From positions 1 through 64,000 of the forward strand of contig CALUYN010000007.1 of NCBI GenBank assembly GCA_944325025.1: a DNA stretch of 64,000 bases, in the 5' to 3' direction. Source of the stretch: Candidatus Gastranaerophilales bacterium (GTDB taxonomy: Bacteria > Cyanobacteriota > Vampirovibrionia > Gastranaerophilales > Gastranaerophilaceae). The position numbers were made by a program, and so were the translations under genes. This document shows positions 26,058-34,211 of this stretch, piece after piece. Under the pieces are notes generated by a model. It ran no database searches and was not told where the DNA came from. It saw only the letters and a list, made by a program, of their open reading frames with translations. Position 1 is the first letter of the stretch, and the number at the start of each line of letters is the position of its first letter.

Positions 26058-26777
26058 TTATTGAGTTGCTTCAGGAGAAATTCCGCCGGATGTATCAATC
26101 TTTTGAGGTGAAGGAACTTTAGTTCCGGAAGCATTATCACCCGATGCAGCATTTTGATCTGCAGGAGCTGCCGCCGGAATATAAGTTGACGGATCCCTCT
26201 GTGCATAAAGTTTAAGCTGCATATTTATAAGCAAAATTCTTTTATTCTTTTCATAAGGTAATATTTCAATTTTTGCAATTTCAAGATAATGTTCATGCTT
26301 ATACAAATCTCTTAAAAAGTTTTCAAAATTGCTGTAATTTGCTATCATTTCAGCAGTAATACGGCAAACCTGATATTTTTCAGGAACATTTTTTACAAAA
26401 TTGTCATCTTTTGGATCGTATTCATATACAATAGAACGAGTCTTAATTTTGTTCTCTCTTATAATCTGCAGAATTTCAGCAAACTCTTCAGATATAGCAG
26501 CCTCAGTATCTAAGCCCATATTAACAGGCTTGAAAAACAATTTTGGCAGATTTTCATTTTCAACTTTACGTCTTTCTGCATCAGCACGCAAATCTGCGAG
26601 TTTTCTTTCTGCATCAGCAAGAGATGCAGACTGTGTCTTTTGCTGTTCTTGTATGTCGAATATTTTTTGTACCACAGGAACAGTTTTATATATTAAAAAA
26701 ACAATTGCGAGTATCGCTGCAACAAATATCAATATTGCAATTTGAAATTTTTTAAAATATATATTGTATTTTTCCAC
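26058..26777 (-). CDS. PilO-like type IV pilus inner-membrane protein
   Basis: One membrane helix (residues 11-31) is followed by a coiled coil (about 38-75), a ferredoxin-like periplasmic domain (to about 190) and a disordered Ala/Pro tail. This is the PilO layout; PilO and PilN form a periplasmic heterodimer aligning the pilus machine. It starts with GTG 32 bases after the PilM-PilN fusion gene, which supports the assignment. Sequence-level similarity to PilO is weak to my eye, so the call rests on architecture and neighbour. Confidence 0.72.
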   Translation of the reverse strand: MEKYNIYFKKFQIAILIFVAAILAIVFLIYKTVPVVQKIFDIQEQQKTQSASLADAERKLADLRADAERRKVENENLPKLFFKPVNMGLDTEAAISEEFAEILQIIRENKIKTRSIVYEYDPKDDNFVKNVPEKYQVCRITAEMIANYSNFENFLRDLYKHEHYLEIAKIEILPYEKNKRILLINMQLKLYAQRDPSTYIPAAAPADQNAASGDNASGTKVPSPQKIDTSGGISPEATQ

Positions 26778-26809
26778 GATTTATACTTCCTATATCTGTT
26801 TTGTTTAGT

Positions 26810-28474
26810 TTATCTTGCATTATTTTGATTTGGATTTTGCGGATTAGCCTGAGCATTAGGGTCTGCCGGTTTTACCAGAGCATTAACTTCAGCATCCGTC
26901 ATGTTAGTGATTTCAAATTCATAATCATTAGGCGTATCAGGGTCTATAGTTACAGCCTCATCGACAGAATTTGATTTCATTTCCAATTTATGCAGTCTTA
27001 ATTTTGTATTAATTAAGGAATCTTTCATGTTTTTAAAGAATGTATATATATCTTCTACATTTTCTGAATCACCTTTTATATCAATTTTACCGTCATCTTT
27101 GGCAGTAAAATATGTAATCCACAAGTTTTTAGGCACAGACTCTCCTAATGCAGTATATGCCATAAGTTTAGACCTGTTAAAACCAAGAACTTTCTTAATT
27201 TCTGCATTAGCATCAAAGTCATTCAGCTTGTTCTGTTCTTCTTGAATTCGTTTAATTTCGTTATTTGTCTGCTCTAATTTAGAATTTATATCATTCAACT
27301 GTGTCTGTTTTTGTTTTTCAATCATAGGAATAATCATATATGCCGCAAACACCGGAATTAATAGCAGTATAGAAATCAACACAGAAATATTTCTTGCAGC
27401 ATTAGGTGAAATATCAAATTCATGGGAGCCAAATTCAACATGAAAAGGCTCATTAGGATCTTCAACACCTGATTCCGTTGATTTCGTTAAAAAATTAAAT
27501 TTAACAGGCATACTCACGGCAGAACCGACTGCTATACCTATAGCTTCCAGAGAAATTTTGTGTGCAGTATCTTCTAAAACCTCAAGGCTGACGGGTAATG
27601 GATTGTCCCTTTTAAAATCATTATTGTCATAATAATTTATCATTCCGTCAAAATTAATACGTTTAGAAAGCAGCTCCGCGCTAACCATGTCAGTAGTAGA
27701 TAAAATATACAAATAGTTAGCAGGATAGCTCATCAACGTAATTTGAGCAGAAGCATTAATTGCATTATAAATTTCATCCCCTTCAAACGATTTTATCGCA
27801 AGAGGTTCTTCATAATATTCAACAATATTTTTACCGACCATAGAACAGATTGAATAACCGTTCTGGTTTATAAGCATCAAATTCCAGGAAACATTATCTT
27901 TCATCTGCGCTTCAGCAAGACCGGTAAAAGCTAGAGCTTTCAAAATTGAAGTTAAAGATATTTCAACACCGACAAGGCTTATTCCAAGCTCTGCCAGAGC
28001 ATTTTTTATATCATCAACAACATTTTTCTGCAGGGCTGAATAAAATAATTTTCTAGAATCTCCCGTCTGAGATGCTGTTGCATCGCACCAACTGACAACA
28101 GGTTCAAATCTTTTAAAGATATATGACTGTTCAACTTCTGAAGTCAAAGCTTCTGTAACAGCGTCATCTGCAAGTAAAAGAGGCAAATCCTTGCTTCCGA
28201 AAAGAACCATCGGCAAGTTTAAAATTACGTTGCTTTTAAGGTTAATTTTCAGTTCAGAGAAAAGATCTTCAACATCTCTTTTAAACTCCTCAATATTTGC
28301 AATTTCTCTTAAAGATTCGTTGTATTCCAATGGGCGGTAAGCATAATTTTTTACTGTACGAGCTGTAGTATCAAGCAAGATAAGTTCCAAGCCGACACTT
28401 GGTGTTACAGACAAATAAACAACGTCCTTGCTTCCGCTTAAACCTAATTGTGAAAGTATATCGTTTAAATCCAT
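26810..28474 (-). CDS. PilM-PilN fusion protein of a type IV pilus or secretion system
   Basis: Residues 1 to about 330 resemble the cytoplasmic actin-like PilM (ATPase-fold start KDVVYLSVTPSVGLELILLD). A membrane helix (NISVLISILLLIPVFAAYMI) lies near residue 365, then a coiled coil and a PilN-like ferredoxin domain with PKNLWITYFTAKDDGKIDI near 455. The C-terminus is an Asn/Pro/Gln tail. PilM and PilN are normally separate and bind through the PilN N-terminal peptide; here they are one 554-residue chain. PilO-like follows. These are the only visible machinery genes that could serve the four pilins. Confidence 0.78.
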   Translation of the reverse strand: MDLNDILSQLGLSGSKDVVYLSVTPSVGLELILLDTTARTVKNYAYRPLEYNESLREIANIEEFKRDVEDLFSELKINLKSNVILNLPMVLFGSKDLPLLLADDAVTEALTSEVEQSYIFKRFEPVVSWCDATASQTGDSRKLFYSALQKNVVDDIKNALAELGISLVGVEISLTSILKALAFTGLAEAQMKDNVSWNLMLINQNGYSICSMVGKNIVEYYEEPLAIKSFEGDEIYNAINASAQITLMSYPANYLYILSTTDMVSAELLSKRINFDGMINYYDNNDFKRDNPLPVSLEVLEDTAHKISLEAIGIAVGSAVSMPVKFNFLTKSTESGVEDPNEPFHVEFGSHEFDISPNAARNISVLISILLLIPVFAAYMIIPMIEKQKQTQLNDINSKLEQTNNEIKRIQEEQNKLNDFDANAEIKKVLGFNRSKLMAYTALGESVPKNLWITYFTAKDDGKIDIKGDSENVEDIYTFFKNMKDSLINTKLRLHKLEMKSNSVDEAVTIDPDTPNDYEFEITNMTDAEVNALVKPADPNAQANPQNPNQNNAR

Positions 28475-28596
28475 AATATCTTTTTCTTATAGTTTCTTAT
28501 AATTATTTACTCTCTAGTATTTTTATTATACAATATATTTTACAAAGTTCGCAAATTTAACATAAATTTACACTAAATGTAGGAGAATTTACCCGA

Positions 28597-29520
28597 ATGA
28601 AAGAGCTTATAGAAAAAATTAATAATTTGAAAAAAGAAAAAAATGCAGTTATACTTGCACACTGCTACCAGAACGCAGAAATTGATGAAGTTGCTGATTT
28701 TGTCGGGGATTCTCTTTATTTAAGCCAGATGGCAGCAAAAACAGATGCAGATATTATTCTTTTTGCAGGTGTATATTTTATGGCGCAGACAGCAAAAATT
28801 TTATGTCCTGATAAAAAAGTTTTACTTCCGAATATGAATGCAGGCTGCGAAATGGCTGACATGATAAATTTAAAACAGCTCAGAGAATTTAAAGCAAAGT
28901 ATCCTGACATTCCTGTTGTCTGCTATATTAATTCGACAGCAGAAGTCAAGTCAGAATGCGATATATGCTGCACAAGTTCTAATGCAGTGCAAATTGTTGA
29001 CAGCATTAAGAGTGAAAAGGTTTTATTTCTCCCTGATAAAAATCTGGGCAGATGGGTTGAAAAACAGCTTCAAGACACAAAAGTCATCACATATGAGGGA
29101 TTTTGCCCAATTCACCACAATATTACAGTAGAAGATGTTTTGAGAACAAAAAAAGAAAATCCCGGCGTGAAACTTCTTGCACATCCAGAGTGCAAAGAAG
29201 AAGTTTCATCACTTGCGGATTTTGTCGGAAGTACTACAGGAATTATGAATTTTGTGAAAAACAATTCTGACAAAAAATATATTATTGCAACAGAAAAAGG
29301 GGTTGTTGACAGATTAAAACGCGACTATCCGGACAAAGAATTCACCCTCATAAAAGAAAATCTTATCTGCGAAAGCATGAAGCTCAATACATTAGAAGAT
29401 ATTTATAACTCTTTGAATGATGAAACTTTTGAAATAAAAGTTGATAGGGAAATTTCTCAAAAAGCGCTCAAATGTATTGAAAAAATGCTTGATGTTTCAA
29501 AAGTTGGAGCAGCAAAATAA
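28597..29520 (+). CDS. nadA: Quinolinate synthase
   Basis: NadA condenses iminoaspartate with dihydroxyacetone phosphate to quinolinate for NAD synthesis, using a 4Fe-4S cluster. Motifs include AHCYQNAEIDEVADFVGDS near residue 20, NAGCEMAD, CDICCTSSNAV and HPECKEEV, which together hold the cluster cysteines. 307 residues. Its stop overlaps the rlmB start by one base. nadB and nadC are not nearby. GTAGGAG precedes the start. Confidence 0.96.
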   Translation: MKELIEKINNLKKEKNAVILAHCYQNAEIDEVADFVGDSLYLSQMAAKTDADIILFAGVYFMAQTAKILCPDKKVLLPNMNAGCEMADMINLKQLREFKAKYPDIPVVCYINSTAEVKSECDICCTSSNAVQIVDSIKSEKVLFLPDKNLGRWVEKQLQDTKVITYEGFCPIHHNITVEDVLRTKKENPGVKLLAHPECKEEVSSLADFVGSTTGIMNFVKNNSDKKYIIATEKGVVDRLKRDYPDKEFTLIKENLICESMKLNTLEDIYNSLNDETFEIKVDREISQKALKCIEKMLDVSKVGAAK

Positions 29521-30260
29521 TGGATAATATAATTTTCGGCAAAAATGCGGTAATGGAAGCTCTTGTTGCAGGTGAAAGGGAAATTAATAAAATTCTTATT
29601 TCAAAAAATATTCACTCCGACAACAAGCTAAATAAAATTAAAGAACTAGCCAAAGCTAACGGAATAGTTTTTCAATTCGTTGCTAAAGAAAAATTCCTTC
29701 CCTATGCAGAATTTAATCATCAGGGTATAATTGCGCAAATATCACCCGTTAAATATGCTGATTTAGACGAATTTTTAGACAAACCCCACAAAAATGCATC
29801 ACTTGTAATCCTTGACGGAGTTGAAGATTCTCACAATTTGGGCGCAATCATCAGAACATGTGTATGTGCAGGAGTTGAGGGGATAATAATTCCTTCAAGG
29901 CGCAATGTTCAGGTAAACGCTACGGTTGAAAAAACAAGCGCAGGAGCAATTAATCATATTCCAATTATTAAAGTTAACAGTCTTGTGAATGCCGTCCAGA
30001 CTTTAAAAAATTCCGACTGGTGGGTAGTTGCAACAGACGCAAGTGCAAAAGATAATTATTATGATATAAATTATAATGATATGAATTTTGCAGTAATTAT
30101 GGGCGCAGAACATGCAGGAGTTTCTAAATCACTTTTGAAACTGGCGGATTTTACGGTAAAAATTCCGATGCTGAAAGATTTTAACTCCCTTAATGTATCA
30201 AATGCTCTAAGCGCAATAATTTTTGAAACAGTAAGACAAAAACTGTCTCAACAAAAATAG
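29520..30260 (+). CDS. rlmB: 23S rRNA (guanosine-2'-O-)-methyltransferase, TrmH/RlmB family
   Basis: A SpoU-class knotted methyltransferase. The N-terminal substrate-binding domain starts NIIFGKNAVMEALVAGEREI. The SAM-binding motifs are LDGVEDSHNLGAIIRTC near residue 98, IMGAEHAGVSKSLLKLADF near 199 and IPMLKDFNSLNVSNALSAI. 246 residues is right for RlmB; a tRNA-modifying TrmH role cannot be excluded. Its ATG overlaps the nadA stop (TAATG), so translation is coupled. Confidence 0.92.
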   Translation: MDNIIFGKNAVMEALVAGEREINKILISKNIHSDNKLNKIKELAKANGIVFQFVAKEKFLPYAEFNHQGIIAQISPVKYADLDEFLDKPHKNASLVILDGVEDSHNLGAIIRTCVCAGVEGIIIPSRRNVQVNATVEKTSAGAINHIPIIKVNSLVNAVQTLKNSDWWVVATDASAKDNYYDINYNDMNFAVIMGAEHAGVSKSLLKLADFTVKIPMLKDFNSLNVSNALSAIIFETVRQKLSQQK

Positions 30261-30323
30261 TCCAAATATTTGATTGCAAAATTTTATTATAATAAGTATT
30301 ATAAGATAGAGAGAATTTGCAAA

Positions 30324-31325
30324 ATGAAAAAAGAATTAGAAAAATACGGGCTTTTAACAGAAGATATATCTGATGAAAATGTTGATTTTCACTCAATCGA
30401 AATTCCTGATGAAGACGATGATGTTTTAGAATCAGTTGAGGATCCGAAAGTTCAAGAAAATCTTTCCAGCGTTAATTCAGATGACAGTGTGAGAATTTAT
30501 CTGCAGCAAATCGGTAAAATTCCGCTTCTTTCATCTGAACAGGAACTTGACCTTGCTAAAAAAATCTACGAAGAACATGACGAATTTTCTAAAAATCTTC
30601 TTGTTAATGCCAATTTAAGGCTTGTTGTAAGCATTGCAAAAAAATATATAGGCAGAGGCCTGTCTTTTCTTGATTTAATTCAAGAAGGAAATATGGGCTT
30701 GATGAAAGCCGCAAGCAGATTTGATTATACAAAAGGTTACAAATTTTCAACATATGCAACATGGTGGATTCAACAGTCAATTACACGTGCAATTGCTGAT
30801 AAAGCAAGAATAATAAGACTTCCCATTCATATGATAGAGTCGCTTGGCAAAATCCGCCGTGCAACAATAGATTTGACAACAGAACTCGGGCATTCTCCGA
30901 CAAAACAGGAAATCGCTTACAGGTTGGGAGTTCCCGTAAACAAATTAACCCAGATAATTAAATCAGCACAATCAACAATAAGTATGGAAACTCCGGCAAA
31001 TTCGTCCGAAGATTCATCTAAAATCGCAGATTTTATAGTTGATGAAGATTCTATAACACCTGACAGCAGAGTTTCACAGGAAAACCTTTTTGATGATATA
31101 AGAAAAATGCTTAACCAGTTAAGTCCTAAAGAACGGGATGTACTTATTTTACGCTACGGTCTTGATAATAACGGAACTAAAAAAACTCTTGATGAGATAG
31201 GCTCGCAATACGGTGTATCAAGAGAACGCATAAGACAAATCGAAAACAGGGCAATTGCAAAGCTCAAAAAACTTTGCAAAAACAAAAAACTCGCTGTCGG
31301 ATTAAAAAATTACTTCGGGGAATAG
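30324..31325 (+). CDS. RNA polymerase sigma-70 family factor (RpoD/SigA-like)
   Basis: Region 1.2 ([20 protein letters not shown]), region 2 ([24 protein letters not shown], then [17 protein letters not shown]), region 3 and region 4 ([20 protein letters not shown]) are all present. With 333 residues and no extended region 1.1, it could be the primary factor or a group 2 paralogue. I chose the ATG at 30324 over an upstream in-frame start because GAGAG precedes it. It follows rlmB after 63 bases. Its last 13 codons are duplicated 700 bases downstream. Confidence 0.93.
   Translation: MKKELEKYGLLTEDISDENVDFHSIEIPDEDDDVLESVEDPKVQENLSSVNSDDSVRIYLQQIGKIPLLSSEQELDLAKKIYEEHDEFSKNLLVNANLRLVVSIAKKYIGRGLSFLDLIQEGNMGLMKAASRFDYTKGYKFSTYATWWIQQSITRAIADKARIIRLPIHMIESLGKIRRATIDLTTELGHSPTKQEIAYRLGVPVNKLTQIIKSAQSTISMETPANSSEDSSKIADFIVDEDSITPDSRVSQENLFDDIRKMLNQLSPKERDVLILRYGLDNNGTKKTLDEIGSQYGVSRERIRQIENRAIAKLKKLCKNKKLAVGLKNYFGE
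31281..31324 (+). repeat. Left copy of a 44-base direct repeat (sigma gene 3' end)
   Basis: This is the end of the sigma-factor gene, coding [13 protein letters not shown]. The copy at 31981-32024 aligns without gaps over 44 bases with 5 mismatches and codes the same residues to a stop codon. The offset is exactly 700 bases. Confidence 0.85.
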
Positions 31326-31356
31326 GTTTATTGTTACAAAATCTCTCAAATAGGGG

Positions 31357-31385
31357 TTGAAAAATAGCTCTCAATAAGTTATAAT
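31357..31385 (+). promoter_or_regulatory. Promoter of the structured RNA
   Basis: TTGAAA (31357-31362), 17 bases, TATAAT (31380-31385): close to consensus, just after the sigma gene. Confidence 0.75.
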
Positions 31386-31391
31386 ATTTAC

Positions 31392-31479
31392 AGATAGTCT
31401 TGATACGGTAAATCTTGCAACCGAGCCAACAGGCGACAGCGGAGGAGCAAGCCCGCATAATCAAGACTATTTTTATTTT
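31392..31479 (+). ncRNA. Predicted structured small RNA, about 85 nt, unknown class
   Basis: About 7 bases after the -10 box begins a transcript closed by an 11-base perfect stem, ATAGTCTTGAT (31394-31404) and ATCAAGACTAT (31460-31470), followed by TTTTATTTT, which doubles as a terminator. Inside, CTTGC pairs with GCAAG and GCC-AACA-GGC forms a hairpin. The single strands include CAGCGGAGGA and CCCGCATA. The SRP RNA core, glycine and other common riboswitch cores are absent. No downstream plus-strand gene exists, so it is not a leader. Confidence 0.6.
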
Positions 31480-31480
31480 G

Positions 31481-31945
31481 CTAGTATTTATTGTATCTAT
31501 CTTTATTTAATAAATGTAATGACTTTACAAAATTTTCTTTTCTGTTACGGGTTGTTTTTATAACTAATTTATAATATTTTTCATCTTCTTTAAAAAGTAT
31601 TACATCATACCCGTTTTTTGATTTATAGTATTTTGAAGGTGATTTAATTATTTTTACAATTTTTACATAATCCTCATCAGTGACTTCTGGATGAGCTAGT
31701 CTGTTTTTAATCATATTATCCATTGAAAAATTTAACAATTTAGCATTGCTCCCAAGAATATTTTTAACATCATCACTCAAGAAACCTATTGTTAGTCTGC
31801 TATTCAACAAATCCTTTGTATAAACTTTTCTTGCATATTCTATTTGCTGTGCAATAGACATTCCAATAGTATTATTTCGAACATATTCTGCCAAATACCG
31901 ACTGTCACAGTTAAAATCTGAAAAATTTTTGTACTTATTTTCCAT
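31481..31945 (-). CDS. Possible RelE/barnase-type nuclease-fold protein
   Basis: The 154-residue product is helical to about residue 95, then has a strand-rich C-terminal part (SKNGYDVILFKEDEKYYKLV and IKTTRNRKENFVKSLHLL). That order of a His-Pro helix region (RLAHPEVTDEDYVKIVKII) followed by YD-ILFK strands and an end Leu-Asn-Lys recalls small phage barnase/ColE5/RelE-like (PBECR-type) nucleases. The likeness is pattern-level and not proven. I chose the ATG at 31945. It is convergent with the structured RNA and lies within the sigma-end direct repeats. Confidence 0.5.
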   Translation of the reverse strand: MENKYKNFSDFNCDSRYLAEYVRNNTIGMSIAQQIEYARKVYTKDLLNSRLTIGFLSDDVKNILGSNAKLLNFSMDNMIKNRLAHPEVTDEDYVKIVKIIKSPSKYYKSKNGYDVILFKEDEKYYKLVIKTTRNRKENFVKSLHLLNKDRYNKY

Positions 31946-31980
31946 AAAATAATACCTATAACGAGATTTTAACATAAATA

Positions 31981-32024
31981 ACAAAAAAACTCGCAGTCGG
32001 GTTGAAAAATTACTTCGGGGAATA
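31981..32024 (+). repeat. Right copy of the sigma 3'-end direct repeat
   Basis: It matches 31281-31324 at 39 of 44 positions and still reads [13 protein letters not shown] then TAA. No other part of the sigma gene is present, so it is a fragment. Confidence 0.85.
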
Positions 32025-32086
32025 AGAGTCCAATTTGTCGAACAAAACTATACGTCATTTACACATCAAATTCAGCTGTTGATGAT

Positions 32087-33025
32087 TTATTTGCAGGTTT
32101 TCTTTCCGTCCCAACTCAAATCGTCACAATGCAGGTAATCCATATTACCATTTATTACAACCCAGCCTGAACAAAATCCCCCTTGATTATAATTTTTACC
32201 AAGGCACTGATTTTCAAATGTTTCTGTCCAGATTTTATCAACCGGCAGCCCGCCTGGTGCAACTCCGTTTCGGTATAGTTTAAAACGGAATAAATCTTTA
32301 TCATAAACATTTGGTCCGGCTGCAGAATTTATATCTACATAAACAAAAGCACAATAACCAGTTTGTCTATATCCGCTTCCTTCGACATAAGAGCCACTTA
32401 CACTATTTGTATTTGCAAGACACCATCTTGACTTATTTTGTTCGCCGGCTGCAGCCTCAATTATAACACTGATACCATCTGACAAAGTTAAATTTGGGCC
32501 GTTAGCAGATAAATGTATAACCACATCGTTAAAACGATTTGAATATTTATAAGCTACACCATATTGCGTACCATAGTGTTTTCCTTCATTAATAGTTTTC
32601 AAATAAGGTTTAACTTTATTAAAAATTTTATACGAACAGTTAGCAAATAAATCCTCTTCATTACACCAATAGTTAACCGGCCCGTTTTCTGCAATTGCCA
32701 TTGTAAAAGCCTGAGATAATATTGAATACGCTTTTTTAACTTTGGCAACCGTTGCTCTTTCCTGCTGATTTTGAATTACCGACGGCAAAGTTAATGCTGC
32801 AACAACCCCGATTATGCCGAGGGTGATAAGGACTTCGGATAAAGTAAACGCAGCTCGTTTTTTAGGTGAAGAGTGAAGAGTGAAGCGTGAAGAGTGTAGA
32901 TCCTGGAATAAATTCAGGATGACGTAAGTAGCTTTGCATCTATGCCTCTTGGCTACTTTGCCTCCGGCGGAGCCTACAGTGCCCACCCCCCCCCCGAATT
33001 CATAATTCTTAATATTTCTCTTCAT
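32087..33025 (-). CDS. Type IV pilin-like secreted protein (pilin 2) with poly-G leader
   Basis: The conserved segment KKRAAFTLSEVLITLGIIGV begins near residue 55, followed by a helix (ATVAKVKKAYSILSQAFTMA) and a variable C-terminal domain with several cysteines. The leader starts at a strong GAGGAG/ATG (33025), passes a G10 tract (32995-32986), then a Gly/Val/Ser stretch, the translated R1 element (VILNLFQDL) and translated heptamers (HSSRFTLHSS). All this precedes the prepilin cleavage site and would be removed. The frame is open with G10. 312 residues. It lies downstream of rpsA but has its own promoter. Confidence 0.85.
   Translation of the reverse strand: MKRNIKNYEFGGGVGTVGSAGGKVAKRHRCKATYVILNLFQDLHSSRFTLHSSPKKRAAFTLSEVLITLGIIGVVAALTLPSVIQNQQERATVAKVKKAYSILSQAFTMAIAENGPVNYWCNEEDLFANCSYKIFNKVKPYLKTINEGKHYGTQYGVAYKYSNRFNDVVIHLSANGPNLTLSDGISVIIEAAAGEQNKSRWCLANTNSVSGSYVEGSGYRQTGYCAFVYVDINSAAGPNVYDKDLFRFKLYRNGVAPGGLPVDKIWTETFENQCLGKNYNQGGFCSGWVVINGNMDYLHCDDLSWDGKKTCK
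32866..32893. repeat. Heptamer tandem repeat in the pilin 2 leader
   Basis: Four GTGAAGA/GTGAAGC units in tandem (plus strand), then a degenerate fifth unit GTGTAGA. Seven is not a multiple of three, so copy changes shift the leader frame. Confidence 0.75.
32986..32995 (-). repeat. G10 homopolymer in the pilin 2 leader
   Basis: Ten G residues on the coding strand, directly after GAATTC, 30 bases from the start codon. Confidence 0.8.
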
Positions 33026-33056
33026 ACATTACTCCTCGTTTTTCTACAACATTTTG

Positions 33057-33098
33057 ATTATAACAACAAAGGCCGACTTTTGCAAGTTCGGCCTTTGT
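33057..33098 (-). promoter_or_regulatory. rpsA terminator overlapping the pilin 2 promoter
   Basis: On the minus strand a GACAAAGGCCGAACTT... stem pairs with AAGTCGGCCTTTGTTGTT and ends in T-rich sequence (33098-33064), terminating rpsA. Within it, TTGCAA (33085-33080), 17 bases and TATAAT (33062-33057) form a promoter for pilin 2. The same bases would therefore end one transcript and start the next. Confidence 0.65.
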
Positions 33099-33116
33099 CA
33101 AATAAATATAAATTAA

Positions 33117-34193
33117 TTATTCAGCATCTTTATTAATGTCTTTGATGCTCAATGCAATTCTGTGTTCCTGCGGGGTGAATTTCTTAATAAGAACTTCTAC
33201 GCTGTCGCCAACTTTGAATGTATTGAACGGATTAACGTTTTCTTCAGCCATTTCAGAAACAGGCAATAATGCTTCAACTCCCGGGAAAATGTTAATAAAT
33301 GCACCGAAACCTGTTACTTTATTAACTGTTCCTGTGATAACCTGTCCTTCTTCAAACTGGCCTTCAATCTGATGCCATGGATCTTCACCCATTCTCTTCA
33401 AAGACAATGAAATTCTTTTTAATTCGTTATCTATTTTGATAATTTTAACTTCAATAGTTTCACCTAAAGAAATTACATCAGAAGGGTGTTTAATTCTTGA
33501 CCATGAAATTTCAGAAATCGGAAGAAGTCCGTCAATTCCGTTGATATCAACAAATGCGCCGAAATCAGCAATTCTAACAACTTCACCTTTTACAATCTGA
33601 CCTTCTTCCAGTTCAGATAAGATATTGTCTACAACCTGATCACGCTGTTCAGCTACAGCCTGTCTTTGAGAAAGAATAAGTTTATTTTTCTTAGGATCAG
33701 CTTCCAATACTTTTACTTCGATTTTTGTATCAACCAAACCGTCAAAAGGTGTTCCTGTTCTCAATTGAGAAGACGGGATGAAACCTTTCAAATCAGCAAC
33801 ATCAACAAGCACGCCGCCTTTAACGATTGAAACAACTTTTGCAAGGATTGTATCACCTTGAATTTTTGCATCGTTAAGCTGTGCCCATGCTTGAGCATTA
33901 GCAAGTCTTTTTAGAGAAAGAACCATGCCGTCTTCATCATTTTCTTCTTTCAATACGTAAAATTCTTTTTCATCGCCGATTTCTAAAGATTCAGCGCCTT
34001 CTGAAGAAGATATTTCTTTTAAAGGTAAAAATGCTTCTGTTTTAGCACCTTTAACACTGATTAAATAACCGTCGTTTTCTTTTTTCATAACTGTACCTTC
34101 AACGATATCAGCTACTGAAAAAGATTTTGAGAAAGATTCTTCTAACAATCTTTCAAATTCATCTAAATTTGTTTTTTCCATTGTTGTTGTCAT
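33117..34193 (-). CDS. rpsA: 30S ribosomal protein S1 homologue
   Basis: Four S1/OB-fold RNA-binding repeats are visible, the last two being the best conserved (GQIVKGEVVRIADFGAFVDI and GQVITGTVNKVTGFGAFINI). S1 helps recruit mRNA to the small subunit. At 358 residues it is the four-domain form seen in cyanobacteria and Gram-positives, not the six-domain enterobacterial form. It starts 18 bases after ispH. A clear terminator follows. Confidence 0.93.
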   Translation of the reverse strand: MTTTMEKTNLDEFERLLEESFSKSFSVADIVEGTVMKKENDGYLISVKGAKTEAFLPLKEISSSEGAESLEIGDEKEFYVLKEENDEDGMVLSLKRLANAQAWAQLNDAKIQGDTILAKVVSIVKGGVLVDVADLKGFIPSSQLRTGTPFDGLVDTKIEVKVLEADPKKNKLILSQRQAVAEQRDQVVDNILSELEEGQIVKGEVVRIADFGAFVDINGIDGLLPISEISWSRIKHPSDVISLGETIEVKIIKIDNELKRISLSLKRMGEDPWHQIEGQFEEGQVITGTVNKVTGFGAFINIFPGVEALLPVSEMAEENVNPFNTFKVGDSVEVLIKKFTPQEHRIALSIKDINKDAE

Positions 34194-34211
34194 TATTTTA
34201 TTTTTCCTTTC

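Noticed and set aside
31392..31479. SRP RNA, twister ribozyme or a known riboswitch
   Set aside because: The SRP core (GGAAGGAAGCAGC-type) is absent. Local likeness to twister (AAGCCCG, GGAGG) is in the wrong order for the permutations I know, and no gene follows for a riboswitch to control.
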